Positions 16,050 to 23,674 are shown, counted from the first letter of the stretch. The stretch: DNA of 37,427 bases from JACRJW01 sp964359095 (GCA_964359095.1 CAYHRJ010000005.1:1-37427); one strand, 5' to 3'. The notes: generated by a model from the letters alone, not told the origin. A program made the numbers and translations.

Positions 16050-16408
16050 TTTGGAAATTAAAACCTTTTCAGGCTCTCACAACACTCTGTGAAACTGGGT
16101 TTGTCGTATCGGTCACGTCCTATGTTATTTTTTGGACAACGGATATGTTGGTTCCAGGGTTTGTCTCTCGTTACTTCTCCGTGCATCTTTTTTTGGCCGG
16201 CGCGATCCTGTTTGGGTTGTGTTGGTCCATTACGCTCAAGGAGTACGTCGAACATCCCTGGCTGCACTTGGTCGTCGCGATTCTTTTGGGAATCCTAGGC
16301 TCTGTGATAGTCTGGAAGTCCAGTGAAGATATGGGCGGCTATCGGCTTCTTATAACGACCATTGCCTTGCTTGCTCCTTCTCTGATTCTCAAACTAATCC
16401 GAGATTAA
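16046..16408 (+). CDS. Small polytopic membrane protein
   Basis: 120 residues with about four hydrophobic segments (approximately 13-32, 44-62, 72-88 and 96-115). Short loops, no recognised motif. Overlaps the upstream gene by 4 nt and is 2 nt from the HIT gene, so it belongs to the envelope operon. The size and topology recall GtrA-like or other small flippase-like helpers, but no sequence signature supports that assignment. Confidence 0.6.
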   Translation: MIWKLKPFQALTTLCETGFVVSVTSYVIFWTTDMLVPGFVSRYFSVHLFLAGAILFGLCWSITLKEYVEHPWLHLVVAILLGILGSVIVWKSSEDMGGYRLLITTIALLAPSLILKLIRD

Positions 16409-16410
16409 CT

Positions 16411-16818
16411 ATGGATTTTTGTCTTTTTTGTAAAATTGCCGTCCATGAAATTCCTGCGACGATTCTGTACGAGAATGATCATACAATCGCGTTTCTTGAC
16501 ATCAATCCTGTAAAATCTGGTCACACGCTCGTGGTTCCCAAGGCTCATGGGAAGGATTTTCGTGATAGCCAAGTTGAAGATCTTACCCGTGTCATCGAAG
16601 TCGCTAAAAAAATTTCACCAGCGATTTTGAAAACCGTCGGCGCGCAAGGATTCAACTTCAGCAGCAATGTTGGTGCCGCCGCAGGCCAAGTAATTTTTCA
16701 TACGCACTTTCATTTAATCCCTCGTCACGATGGCGACGGACTCATCAACTGGCCGCATCAAGGAGCAACAACGGAGGAACTTGTAGAACTTGGAAATAGT
16801 ATTCGAATGAATCTATGA
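16411..16818 (+). CDS. HIT family nucleotide hydrolase/transferase
   Basis: 135 residues, full length. The histidine triad is H97-T-H99-F-H101 followed by LIPR, and the N-terminal FCKI (C4-x2-C7), FLDINPVKSGHTLVVPK segment is typical of the Hint branch. Members hydrolyse nucleoside phosphoramidates or dinucleoside polyphosphates (AMP-lysine, Ap4A and similar). C4 and C7 with H46 could form the zinc site seen in some Hint proteins. It is inserted in the envelope operon with a 4-nt overlap to the RmlB-like gene; the co-transcription may only reflect genome compactness. Confidence 0.9.
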   Translation: MDFCLFCKIAVHEIPATILYENDHTIAFLDINPVKSGHTLVVPKAHGKDFRDSQVEDLTRVIEVAKKISPAILKTVGAQGFNFSSNVGAAAGQVIFHTHFHLIPRHDGDGLINWPHQGATTEELVELGNSIRMNL

Positions 16819-17837
16819 AAATTCTCATCACAGGCGGAGCAGGATTTATTGGTTCCAATTTTATTCGCTATTGGCTTCACGCACATCCTGAAGACCAAAT
16901 TATTGGTTACGATGCACTCACCTACGCTGGGAATCTAGAAAATTTGCGAGACATTGAAAATGATCCTCGTTACCGTTTTGTTCGTGGAGACATCGGAGAT
17001 TATCAAACGGCGCGTACGGCTTTGGACGGTGTGGATGTGGTCGTGAATTTTGCCGCTGAGTCGCACAACGATCGCGCTATTCTCGATCCAGGAATTTTTG
17101 TTCGTACGAATGTTCTTGGCACTCAGGTGCTCCTTGCCGCGGCCAAAGACGCGAAGGTTTCTCGATTTCATCATATCTCGACCTGTGAGGTGTTCGGTGA
17201 ACTTGAACTTGATGAAGATCGAATGTTTAAGGAAGACGATGGGTATCAACCTAAGACTCCTTACAACGCATCAAAGGCTTCGGCCAATCATGTGGTGATA
17301 GCGTATTTTCATACGTTTAAGATGCCAGTGACGATCAGTCACTGTGCCAACAATTATGGTCCGTATCAGTTTCCAGAGAAAGTAATCCCCGTATTTAGCA
17401 CCAACGCTTTAGAAGACAAACCGATTCCACTATTCAAATCTAGTCAGAATCGTCGTGAGTGGATTCATGTCGACGATCACGCTCGAGCGATCGATGTGAT
17501 TCTTCAAAAAGGCAAGATCGGGGAGGCGTATAACATCGGCACGCGCGTGGAAAAATCCGTTGAGGAAATTGCCGATCTGGTTTTGGAGACGCTTGGAAAG
17601 CCGCAGAGTTTAAAGACGTATGTTCCTGACCGTCTCCAACACGACAAGCGTTATTTGCTTGACCCAAGAAAGATTCGTGAGGAACTTGGCTGGGAACCAC
17701 AAGTGAAGTTTGATGACGGGGCACGCGAGACGATTCTGTGGTATCGAGATCATCCAACATGGTGGAAAAATTGCAAGAGCGGAGCGTACCAAACGTATTA
17801 CGACAACTATTACAACAAACAAATCGGTCAGGTATGA
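16815..17837 (+). CDS. rmlB: dTDP/UDP-glucose 4,6-dehydratase-like (RmlB family)
   Basis: 340 residues, extended SDR. It has GGAGFIG (7-13), the RmlB-type TYAGNLENL (36-44), Y150-x3-K154 (TPYNASKA), ANNYGPYQFPEKVIP (the family's NNYGPxQxPEK signature) and RREWIHVDDHARAI. These assign it firmly to the NDP-glucose 4,6-dehydratase family, which converts NDP-glucose to the 4-keto-6-deoxy sugar with bound NAD. The catalytic triad region, usually S-T-D-E-V-Y/F-G, reads S-T-C-E-V-F-G (T123, C124, E125), so the Asp acid is replaced by Cys. It precedes the 3,5-epimerase/4-reductase-like gene with an ATGA overlap, which supports a rhamnose pathway role; the substitution leaves some doubt about the exact reaction. 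Confidence 0.85.
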   Translation: MKILITGGAGFIGSNFIRYWLHAHPEDQIIGYDALTYAGNLENLRDIENDPRYRFVRGDIGDYQTARTALDGVDVVVNFAAESHNDRAILDPGIFVRTNVLGTQVLLAAAKDAKVSRFHHISTCEVFGELELDEDRMFKEDDGYQPKTPYNASKASANHVVIAYFHTFKMPVTISHCANNYGPYQFPEKVIPVFSTNALEDKPIPLFKSSQNRREWIHVDDHARAIDVILQKGKIGEAYNIGTRVEKSVEEIADLVLETLGKPQSLKTYVPDRLQHDKRYLLDPRKIREELGWEPQVKFDDGARETILWYRDHPTWWKNCKSGAYQTYYDNYYNKQIGQV

Positions 17838-18715
17838 AAATTCTTATTTTTGGAAAAGGGTACATGGGAGGACGGTGTGCTGGCGTGTGGGGAGAGGACG
17901 CTGTCCTCTCTGATGTATTTGTAAATTCCGTTGAAGATGCGCTCGAGGAAATTCGTCGTGTGCAGCCGGATGCCGTGTTGAATGCGGCGGGCGTTCGTGG
18001 CAAGCCAAACGTGGACTGGTGCGAAGATCATCAACGCGAGACGATCCGTGGAAATACACTGTTGCCGATTCTGTTGGCGGAAGCGTGTCAGGAAGCGGGC
18101 GTGTTCTTGCTCCACATGGGTTCAGGCTGTATTTTTTACGGTGATTCTCATCACGAAGACCGCGCGTGGCGTGAACACGATTATGGCAATCCAGTTCCGG
18201 TGTACTCGCGTAGCAAGTGGGCGGCGGATTTAGTTCTCTCCACGCTCCCCAATGTTGGTATCGCGCGCATTCGTATGCCGATCGACTGGATACCAGCGCC
18301 AGATAACCTTATCAATAAGCTCTCGAGTTTTAAAAAAGTGATTGACGTTGAGAACTCCGTCACCATTGTCGATGATATGGTGGATGTGTTTCATCAGCTC
18401 ATGGAAAAGCGCGCATCTGGCGTCTTTCATGTGACTAACCCAGGCACGGTAAAGCATCGCGAAATTTTGGAACTGTATCGTGAGCTTGTGGATCCGGCGC
18501 ATACCTGTGAGTGGATCGGTAACGATGATCTCGTGGCACAAGGCCTGGCAACCAAGGGACGTTCAAACAATTTTCTCGCGAGCGATAACCTCTCCAGTTT
18601 CGGGATCCAGATGCGACCAGCCAGAGAAGCGCTGCAAGACACCATGGAGCGTTACGCCTGGGAAAAACGCGGCGGTGGATGTGGCACGAGCTGCAGCTGT
18701 AAACATACTTGCTGA
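17834..18715 (+). CDS. NRS/ER-like nucleotide-4-keto-6-deoxyglucose 3,5-epimerase/4-reductase
   Basis: 293 residues from ATG 17834. It is an SDR with an unusual G-K-x-x-x-G-G loop (GKGYMGG, 7-13), AAGVRGKPNVDWCEDH (51-66), GSGCIFYGD (96-104), Y124-x3-K128, RIRMPI (145-150), NLINKLSSFKKVIDV (158-172) and GVFHVTNPGTVKHREIL (196-212). From memory these blocks match the plant NRS/ER enzyme and C-terminal domain of RHM rhamnose synthases in the same order, better than bacterial RmlD. NRS/ER does both the 3,5-epimerisation and the 4-reduction, so no RmlC is needed, and none is seen here. C99 and K162 align with the pair I recall as its epimerase acid/base residues. A Cys-rich tail (CGTSCSCKHTC) ends the protein. 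An RmlD-only activity remains possible. Confidence 0.78.
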   Translation: MKILIFGKGYMGGRCAGVWGEDAVLSDVFVNSVEDALEEIRRVQPDAVLNAAGVRGKPNVDWCEDHQRETIRGNTLLPILLAEACQEAGVFLLHMGSGCIFYGDSHHEDRAWREHDYGNPVPVYSRSKWAADLVLSTLPNVGIARIRMPIDWIPAPDNLINKLSSFKKVIDVENSVTIVDDMVDVFHQLMEKRASGVFHVTNPGTVKHREILELYRELVDPAHTCEWIGNDDLVAQGLATKGRSNNFLASDNLSSFGIQMRPAREALQDTMERYAWEKRGGGCGTSCSCKHTC

Positions 18716-18747
18716 AACAGAAAGATCCTTGTAGGCTCGATCTATCT

Positions 18748-19830
18748 ATGAAAGCTCTCATTGCTGCCGGCGGAAAAGCAACCCGTTTGCGCCCAATCAC
18801 TTGGACTCTGAATAAGCACTTGATTCCACTGGCGAACAAGCCGATGCTTTGGTATGTCTTCAAAAAAATTACGGACGCTGGTATCAAGGACATTATCGTG
18901 AATGTGAATCCTGGCGAGGTTGGCCAGATGGAAAGGGCGATGGGAGATGGATCTGAGTTTGGCGCGCGCGTCACCTACATTGAACAGCTCGGTGGAGCGA
19001 AAGGTCTGGCGCATGTGGTGGCAAACGCAGAGGAGCATTTGAAAGGCGAGCGTTTTCTTTTTTTTCTTGGAGACAATATTATTCTCGGAAGCATCAACAA
19101 ATTTGTAGATCGTTTTCAACGAGAGAATCTCGATTGCATGATCGCGCTTTCTCATGTGAAAGACCCACAGCGCTTTGGTGTTCCTGAGTTTCATCCAGAC
19201 GGCACGCTCAAACGCACCATTGAAAAACCAAAAAATCCTCCCTCGTCGTTTGCCGTGACAGGGATTTATCTTTTCGACGAAAAATATTTTGAAGCGTTCA
19301 AGACGATCCAACCATCTGAGCGCGGCGAATACGAAATTACCGATGTGATCACATGGTACATTCAAAATGCAAAAACCGGTCACGAAGAAATTACCGGCTG
19401 GTGGAAGGATACCGGAACACCCGACGCGCTCATCGAAGGGAATGCCCTCATCATGGACGACATTCCCCGCGAGGGGTTCTCTGTCCATTGCGATCTCCAC
19501 GAAGACACGCAAATTCAAGGCATGGTCGCGATTGGCAAGGGTTCACGTATCAGTCCTGATTGCTTGATCCGTGGGCCTGTCGTGATCGGTGAGAACTGTG
19601 AGATCAATAATTCCTACATCGGTCCCTACACCGCAATCGGCAATAACGTAAAAATTCATAACACGGAAGTCGAACACTCGATCGTATTTGAGGGCGCGAC
19701 TATCGACACGACACGTCGCATCGTGAATAGCTTGATCGGACTGAACACAACTCTGGTAGACTCTCAACGTACACATCCAAAAACTGGTCACCGGTTGATC
19801 ATTGGTGACAATAGTTTCGTTGAACTCTAG
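18748..19830 (+). CDS. Glucose-1-phosphate nucleotidyltransferase, long RmlA-like form with left-handed beta-helix
   Basis: 360 residues from ATG 18748. The N-terminal nucleotidyltransferase domain has the phosphate loop AAGGKATRLRP, NKHLIPLANKPM, FLGDNI (metal Asp), IEKPKNPP and VTGIYLFD, and TGWWKDTGTPDAL. The C-terminal third holds hexapeptide-type repeats (IGKGSRI, VIGENCEINNSYIGPYTAIGNNVKIHN), as in long glucose-1-phosphate thymidylyl/uridylyltransferases. Two signature positions differ from the usual form: GxGTR is GKATR, and PK is NK, although the Lys is kept. It would supply NDP-glucose to the dehydratase and NRS/ER-like enzyme upstream. The 32-nt gap is the largest in this part of the operon. 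Its stop abuts that of the convergent gene. Confidence 0.85.
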   Translation: MKALIAAGGKATRLRPITWTLNKHLIPLANKPMLWYVFKKITDAGIKDIIVNVNPGEVGQMERAMGDGSEFGARVTYIEQLGGAKGLAHVVANAEEHLKGERFLFFLGDNIILGSINKFVDRFQRENLDCMIALSHVKDPQRFGVPEFHPDGTLKRTIEKPKNPPSSFAVTGIYLFDEKYFEAFKTIQPSERGEYEITDVITWYIQNAKTGHEEITGWWKDTGTPDALIEGNALIMDDIPREGFSVHCDLHEDTQIQGMVAIGKGSRISPDCLIRGPVVIGENCEINNSYIGPYTAIGNNVKIHNTEVEHSIVFEGATIDTTRRIVNSLIGLNTTLVDSQRTHPKTGHRLIIGDNSFVEL

Positions 19831-21168
19831 TTACTGCTGAAGTAGGCGTTCGTAGATTCCGTCTTCACCATCCGTCTCGTTCACGAGATAGAGTAAGTCT
19901 CCCTCATCGCCCAACCAAAATGGACCAGCAATTTCTTGTGCGAGTATCTCTTGTGTAGGACCTGACGGATCCTCGAGCCTCATAGCTATTGTGTCACCGC
20001 CTGACTGATAAAGCGCAACGGTTCCTCGTGGATACCAGGCAAGTCGATCAATCGGCTCACTCAAGCGGGTGAGCGTTTCTGTTTTATTTTCGTAGCGAAG
20101 GTAGCGCTTCAGATCATAGCCGCTGGTTGAGAGCAACTGATCACCCGCCGTATTCCAGGACCATTGTGTGACTTCTTCGTTCAAGATGATCGGCTGCTCG
20201 CGATTGTTTGGATCAAGCAGGATCAGTCGATGACGGTTCTGTTCGTAGAGACTCACAAGTCCGGCAGGTCCGCGTACGAATTCGTAGGATCCCAGTGGGA
20301 GGTATGTGAGGATCGATGCCGTTCCATCTTCTACAAACGAGAGCACAGTGCGATTGTTAGAAATAGTGATCATCACATCGCGTTCACCGTACGATTGCAC
20401 ACGCACCGCTTCCTTGTTCAAAGTTTCTGTTTCGTCACTGACAAGTGATAGACGAAGGATTTTCTCTGGTGTCGTGACGTACAGAACATCATCACGCGAG
20501 GCATCCCACCAGAGTGTATCGATGTTAGCAACCTCATCAGCAAATGTAACCGCGCTACCATCGTCAACACGCGCGATTGCAATCTCCTGGCTCACTCCCT
20601 TTGATTGCGAAAGTAAGAGATACGTGTCATTCAATGACCACGAGAGCGTGTGAGATGAGAGCGGCGAGTAGGGAAGTCGCATGAGAAGTTTTGTTGACTC
20701 CGTTTTTCCCGTTGTCGTCCAAACCTCCAGCCATGAACTTGCTTGTGTCATATAGGCGAGTCGCGATCCATCGGGACTCACAGAAGTCTCTATCATGTTT
20801 ACGGATTCCATCAACGCTGTTGATGTATCCAAGAACAAAACAATGTCCGAAGCAAACGTTGCTTGACGACTTTTAAATGTGATCGTCTGACTCCATGGAA
20901 GATAACCTGTCTTTTCTAACCTGATGTCATGTTCACCTGGGATCATGTTTTCGATCACAGCTAGGGTTCGATCTGACATTTCTTTTCCGTCAATAAAAAT
21001 GGTTGCGTTGCGTGGAATGCTTGAGATATTGAGGACGGCTGTGTGGACGATTCTGGAATTATCTAAATCAAAACGGAACCCAGCTGTGTAGAGCACCACC
21101 AGTGGTGCTGACACAAGAAAGGCGAGGAGAAAAAGCAAAAATAGGATTGTTCTGAGTGCCTTGGACAT
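19831..21168 (-). CDS. Membrane-anchored PEGA-domain/beta-propeller protein
   Basis: 445 residues from ATG 21168. An N-terminal hydrophobic helix (ILFLLFLLAFLVSAPLVVLY) anchors it. A PEGA domain follows (IPRNATIFIDGKEMSDRT, IENMIPGEHDIRLEKTGYLPW), and the remainder consists of repeated WD40/TolB-like strands (SVSPDGSRLAYM, SWSLNDTYLLLSQ, QWSWNTAGDQLLST, RLAWYPRGTVALY). The fold suggests an outer-face sensor or scaffold; no enzyme motif is visible. Start 21168 was chosen over 21198/21180 because a minus-strand TACAAT (21179-21184) lies 11 nt upstream and the helix begins right after. Stop codon is directly adjacent to that of the convergent nucleotidyltransferase gene, with no intergenic base. 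Confidence 0.75.
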   Translation of the reverse strand: MSKALRTILFLLFLLAFLVSAPLVVLYTAGFRFDLDNSRIVHTAVLNISSIPRNATIFIDGKEMSDRTLAVIENMIPGEHDIRLEKTGYLPWSQTITFKSRQATFASDIVLFLDTSTALMESVNMIETSVSPDGSRLAYMTQASSWLEVWTTTGKTESTKLLMRLPYSPLSSHTLSWSLNDTYLLLSQSKGVSQEIAIARVDDGSAVTFADEVANIDTLWWDASRDDVLYVTTPEKILRLSLVSDETETLNKEAVRVQSYGERDVMITISNNRTVLSFVEDGTASILTYLPLGSYEFVRGPAGLVSLYEQNRHRLILLDPNNREQPIILNEEVTQWSWNTAGDQLLSTSGYDLKRYLRYENKTETLTRLSEPIDRLAWYPRGTVALYQSGGDTIAMRLEDPSGPTQEILAQEIAGPFWLGDEGDLLYLVNETDGEDGIYERLLQQ

Positions 21169-21188
21169 ATCCTCGTTCATTGTATATC
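21161..21188 (+). promoter_or_regulatory. Divergent overlapping promoters of the PEGA gene and ctpA
   Basis: Rightward: TTGGAC (21161-21166), 16-nt spacer, TATATC (21183-21188), 13 nt before ATG 21201. Leftward: TACAAT on the minus strand at 21179-21184, 11 nt before ATG 21168. The two RNA polymerase sites overlap, so firing should be mutually exclusive. Confidence 0.5.
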
Positions 21189-21200
21189 CTAGAGACATCT

Positions 21201-22469
21201 ATGGCGAAATCTTTCCGTGCGCTTCCTCGTTCCCTCGTTCTTCTCTTACTCGTCTTAACCGCCACAGCTGCTGGCAGCATCGGTTTTTTTGTTGGTGAAT
21301 CGCGTGGAGTTCGATCAGTGGTGCCAATAGGTGAGGGGGTTGTGACAGGACAGGGGGACATTCCAGATTATCTTGCGGACGATGTTGACTTTAAGGAATT
21401 TTGGAATATCTGGAATTTGGTGAAAGAAGAATATTATCGCCAGCCGGTGTCTGACAAGGATCTCTATTACGGTGCGTTGAAGGGACTTGTCTCTGGTATG
21501 GGTGATCCGTACTCGGTGTATTTTGATCCTGAGGAAGCCCAACAGTTCGCGGCTGATCTTGAGGGCTCCTTTGAAGGCATCGGTGCGGAGATTGGCATCA
21601 AGGAAGAAAAATTGCAGATCGTCTCGCCACTAAAAGGCTCGGCAGCCGAGCGCGCAGGACTTTTGCCTGGCGACTGGATTGTGATGATCGATACCGTGGA
21701 GACGTTTGGTATGACAGTCGAGGAAGCTGTGTCGCGCATTCGCGGTGATGGGGGAACACAAGTGATGCTCACCATCAGTCGTGTTGGCACGGAAGGTGTG
21801 TTCGACGTGACAATCACACGTGAAAAAATCGTGATCGATTCTGTGAAGTGGTCCATCGATGAGCAAAACGTGTTGACTATTTCGATCTCAACATTCAACC
21901 ATGACACTACGTCGCTGTTTAACGAGGCTGTGCAAGAAGCGCTTACCGCTGATGTGGCTGGGATCATTCTTGATGTGCGCGGTAATCCAGGCGGCCTTCT
22001 CACAACCGCGATTGAAATTGCCTCGGCATGGGTTGGTTACGACACGGTTGTAATCGAGAGAATTCAAGATGAATCGAACTCCTACAAAGGCGTGATGGCG
22101 CCACGTTTGCAAGACATCCCAACTGTCGTACTGGTGAACGGCGGTTCGGCCTCAGCCTCTGAGATCGTTGCGGGTGCACTGCAAGACTATGGATTTGCCA
22201 CACTTGTTGGCACGCAAACATTTGGAAAAGGCTCTGTGCAGGATTACCGTGAGCTGGAAGATGGTTCTGCCGTGAAGATCACCACGGCCGAGTGGTACAC
22301 GCCAAAAGGACGCACGATTCACGAAGTCGGCATTATGCCCGACCATGAGATTTTATTCGCCGTGGAAGATTTTCAATCAGGTATTGACCCTCAACATGAT
22401 GTCGCCCTTCAGATTTTATTCGGAACGTATGTTTCCCCATCGGAAGAATCAGAAACCCTCACTGAGTAA
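21201..22469 (+). CDS. ctpA: S41 family C-terminal processing protease (CtpA/Prc)
   Basis: 422 residues. An N-terminal signal anchor (SLVLLLLVLTATAAGSIGFF) is followed by a helical segment, a PDZ domain (about 123-200, EGIGAEIGIKEEKLQIVSPL and ERAGLLPGDWIVMID) and the S41 protease core. DVRGNPGGLL, NGGSASASEI and TFGKGSVQ give the Ser-Lys dyad, Ser318 and Lys343, with the family's 25-residue spacing. It cleaves the C-termini of extracytoplasmic proteins, including cell-wall enzymes and photosystem-type precursors in other groups. Its own promoter lies upstream, and the downstream Nudix gene begins within its last 41 nt. Confidence 0.93.
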   Translation: MAKSFRALPRSLVLLLLVLTATAAGSIGFFVGESRGVRSVVPIGEGVVTGQGDIPDYLADDVDFKEFWNIWNLVKEEYYRQPVSDKDLYYGALKGLVSGMGDPYSVYFDPEEAQQFAADLEGSFEGIGAEIGIKEEKLQIVSPLKGSAAERAGLLPGDWIVMIDTVETFGMTVEEAVSRIRGDGGTQVMLTISRVGTEGVFDVTITREKIVIDSVKWSIDEQNVLTISISTFNHDTTSLFNEAVQEALTADVAGIILDVRGNPGGLLTTAIEIASAWVGYDTVVIERIQDESNSYKGVMAPRLQDIPTVVLVNGGSASASEIVAGALQDYGFATLVGTQTFGKGSVQDYRELEDGSAVKITTAEWYTPKGRTIHEVGIMPDHEILFAVEDFQSGIDPQHDVALQILFGTYVSPSEESETLTE

Positions 22470-22929
22470 ACGTCCTATCCAGAAAGAAAAAGCCACGCGC
22501 GAGCTCTCAGCGGGTGGAGTGGTTTTTCGTCGTGTTCATGGTGCGATTAGTTTCGCTATGATGAAAGATTCCTACGACAAGTGGACGTTTCCAAAAGGTC
22601 ATGTGGAGGCAGGCGAAGATATCGAAGAAGGTGCGGCTCGAGAGACGCTTGAAGAACTTGGACTCAACGAGATTCGTCTGATGGAATATCTCGGCAAGAT
22701 CGACATCTGGTTTCGTGATAAGTTTCTGAAAAGAGGAAAACTCATCCATAAAGACATTCATTATTATTTGTTTGAGGCGCCAAGCGATGCGCGGATTCAT
22801 GCAGATTCAAAGCAGCACGTCTTTGATGTGAAGTGGGTGCCGATCGGAAAAATCGATGAGACTTCTGCGTATCCAGACATGGTTCCGATTGTCGATGCTG
22901 CGCTTGCTGTGGTAAAAAAATTACGATAG
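22429..22929 (+). CDS. Nudix hydrolase, Ap4A-hydrolase-like
   Basis: 166 residues. The full Nudix box is present: G57 x5 E63 x7 R71-E72 x2 E75-E76 x G78, in the context WTFPKGHVEAGEDI. The WTFPKGHVE lead-in is typical of the diadenosine-polyphosphate and mRNA-decapping-like branch. The N-terminal ~24 residues are basic and may be disordered. ATG 22429 is the only suitable start before the fold, which implies a 41-nt overlap with ctpA. Followed after 4 nt by riboflavin kinase, so ctpA-nudix-ribK form one transcription unit. Substrate not determined. Confidence 0.88.
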   Translation: MFPHRKNQKPSLSKRPIQKEKATRELSAGGVVFRRVHGAISFAMMKDSYDKWTFPKGHVEAGEDIEEGAARETLEELGLNEIRLMEYLGKIDIWFRDKFLKRGKLIHKDIHYYLFEAPSDARIHADSKQHVFDVKWVPIGKIDETSAYPDMVPIVDAALAVVKKLR

Positions 22930-22933
22930 ACGT

Positions 22934-23329
22934 ATGAATCTTGTATTTAGCGGACGAGTAGAACGTGGGGAAGGCATGGCAAGAAACCTGGGATGTCCCA
23001 CAGCGAATATCGCCGTGGAGCAAGGCGCGATTATTCCAGGGCTTGGGATCTATGTAGGAGAGACAGAACTGGAAGGCGCGCGTTATTCCTCCCTTGTGTG
23101 CATCAATGACGGTCGCACAGGATACAACCTCAAAATGGAAGTTCACTTGTTGGGTATAGAGCAAGATCTCGTTGGGAAATATTTGAAGGTGACGCTGTTT
23201 AAAAAAATTCGAGATTTGATTCCGTTTCCTGGAGAAGAAGAAATGGGAAAAATTGTGAGGCAGGATCTTGTAAACGCTAAAGCCTGGTTTGAAGCGCATC
23301 CAGAAGGGGCTGTGGATGAAAATGCTTGA
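22934..23329 (+). CDS. Stand-alone riboflavin kinase (RibF C-terminal domain)
   Basis: 131 residues covering only the flavokinase beta-barrel. GRVERGEGMARNLGCPTANI carries the family's G-x-x-L-G-x-P-T-A-N ATP/metal site, followed by PGLGIYVGE, NLKMEVHLLG (the conserved catalytic Glu) and DLVGKYLKVTLFKKIRDL. In most bacteria this domain is fused behind an FAD synthetase (FMN adenylyltransferase) domain, which is absent here. The product phosphorylates riboflavin to FMN; FAD would need another adenylyltransferase. Start ATG 22934 lies 4 nt after the Nudix stop. Confidence 0.88.
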   Translation: MNLVFSGRVERGEGMARNLGCPTANIAVEQGAIIPGLGIYVGETELEGARYSSLVCINDGRTGYNLKMEVHLLGIEQDLVGKYLKVTLFKKIRDLIPFPGEEEMGKIVRQDLVNAKAWFEAHPEGAVDENA

Positions 23330-23353
23330 ATTATTCACAAACTTGAAAGGTCA

Positions 23354-23362
23354 TGCTAGGAT
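23354..23362 (+). promoter_or_regulatory. Extended -10 promoter of the HU gene
   Basis: TGCTAGGAT (TAGGAT 23357-23362), with a possible -35 TTCACA at 23334-23339 (17-nt spacer). Transcription near 23369 gives a leader of about 24 nt, which lacks a Shine-Dalgarno sequence. Confidence 0.5.
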
Positions 23363-23392
23363 AATCCAGTAAAACTTAAGTTTTTTACTCAT

Positions 23393-23674
23393 ATGGCCAA
23401 AATGACCAAGAGTGCATTCCTTGCTTCCATGGGAGAGATGCTCGGTGTTTCTAAGAAAGAAGCCACAGAAAAGTGGGAGAAATTCGTCGAAATGGCCTTG
23501 AAAGAGGTTCGTTCCGGCGGAGAGTTTAATCTCCCAGGGCTCGGTAAACTCATTAAAAAGAACCGCCCAGCCCGCACAGGTCGCAATCCAATGACGGGTG
23601 CCTCCATCCAGATCCCAGCCAAGACGGTAGTGAAGTTTCGTGTGGCGAAGTCAGCAAAGGACTCGGTGCTTTAA
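23393..23674 (+). CDS. HU-family DNA-binding protein
   Basis: 93 residues, normal for HU/IHF subunits. The N-terminal helices (MTKSAFLASMGEMLGVSKKEA) are followed by FNLPGLGKLIKKNRPARTGRNP and the arm signature GRNPMTGASIQIPA, which inserts in the DNA minor groove. It compacts and bends the nucleoid. ATG 23393 or the in-frame ATG 23402 could be used; the latter matches the usual HU N-terminus (MTKSxF). Own promoter and a strong terminator make it monocistronic. Confidence 0.95.
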   Translation: MAKMTKSAFLASMGEMLGVSKKEATEKWEKFVEMALKEVRSGGEFNLPGLGKLIKKNRPARTGRNPMTGASIQIPAKTVVKFRVAKSAKDSVL

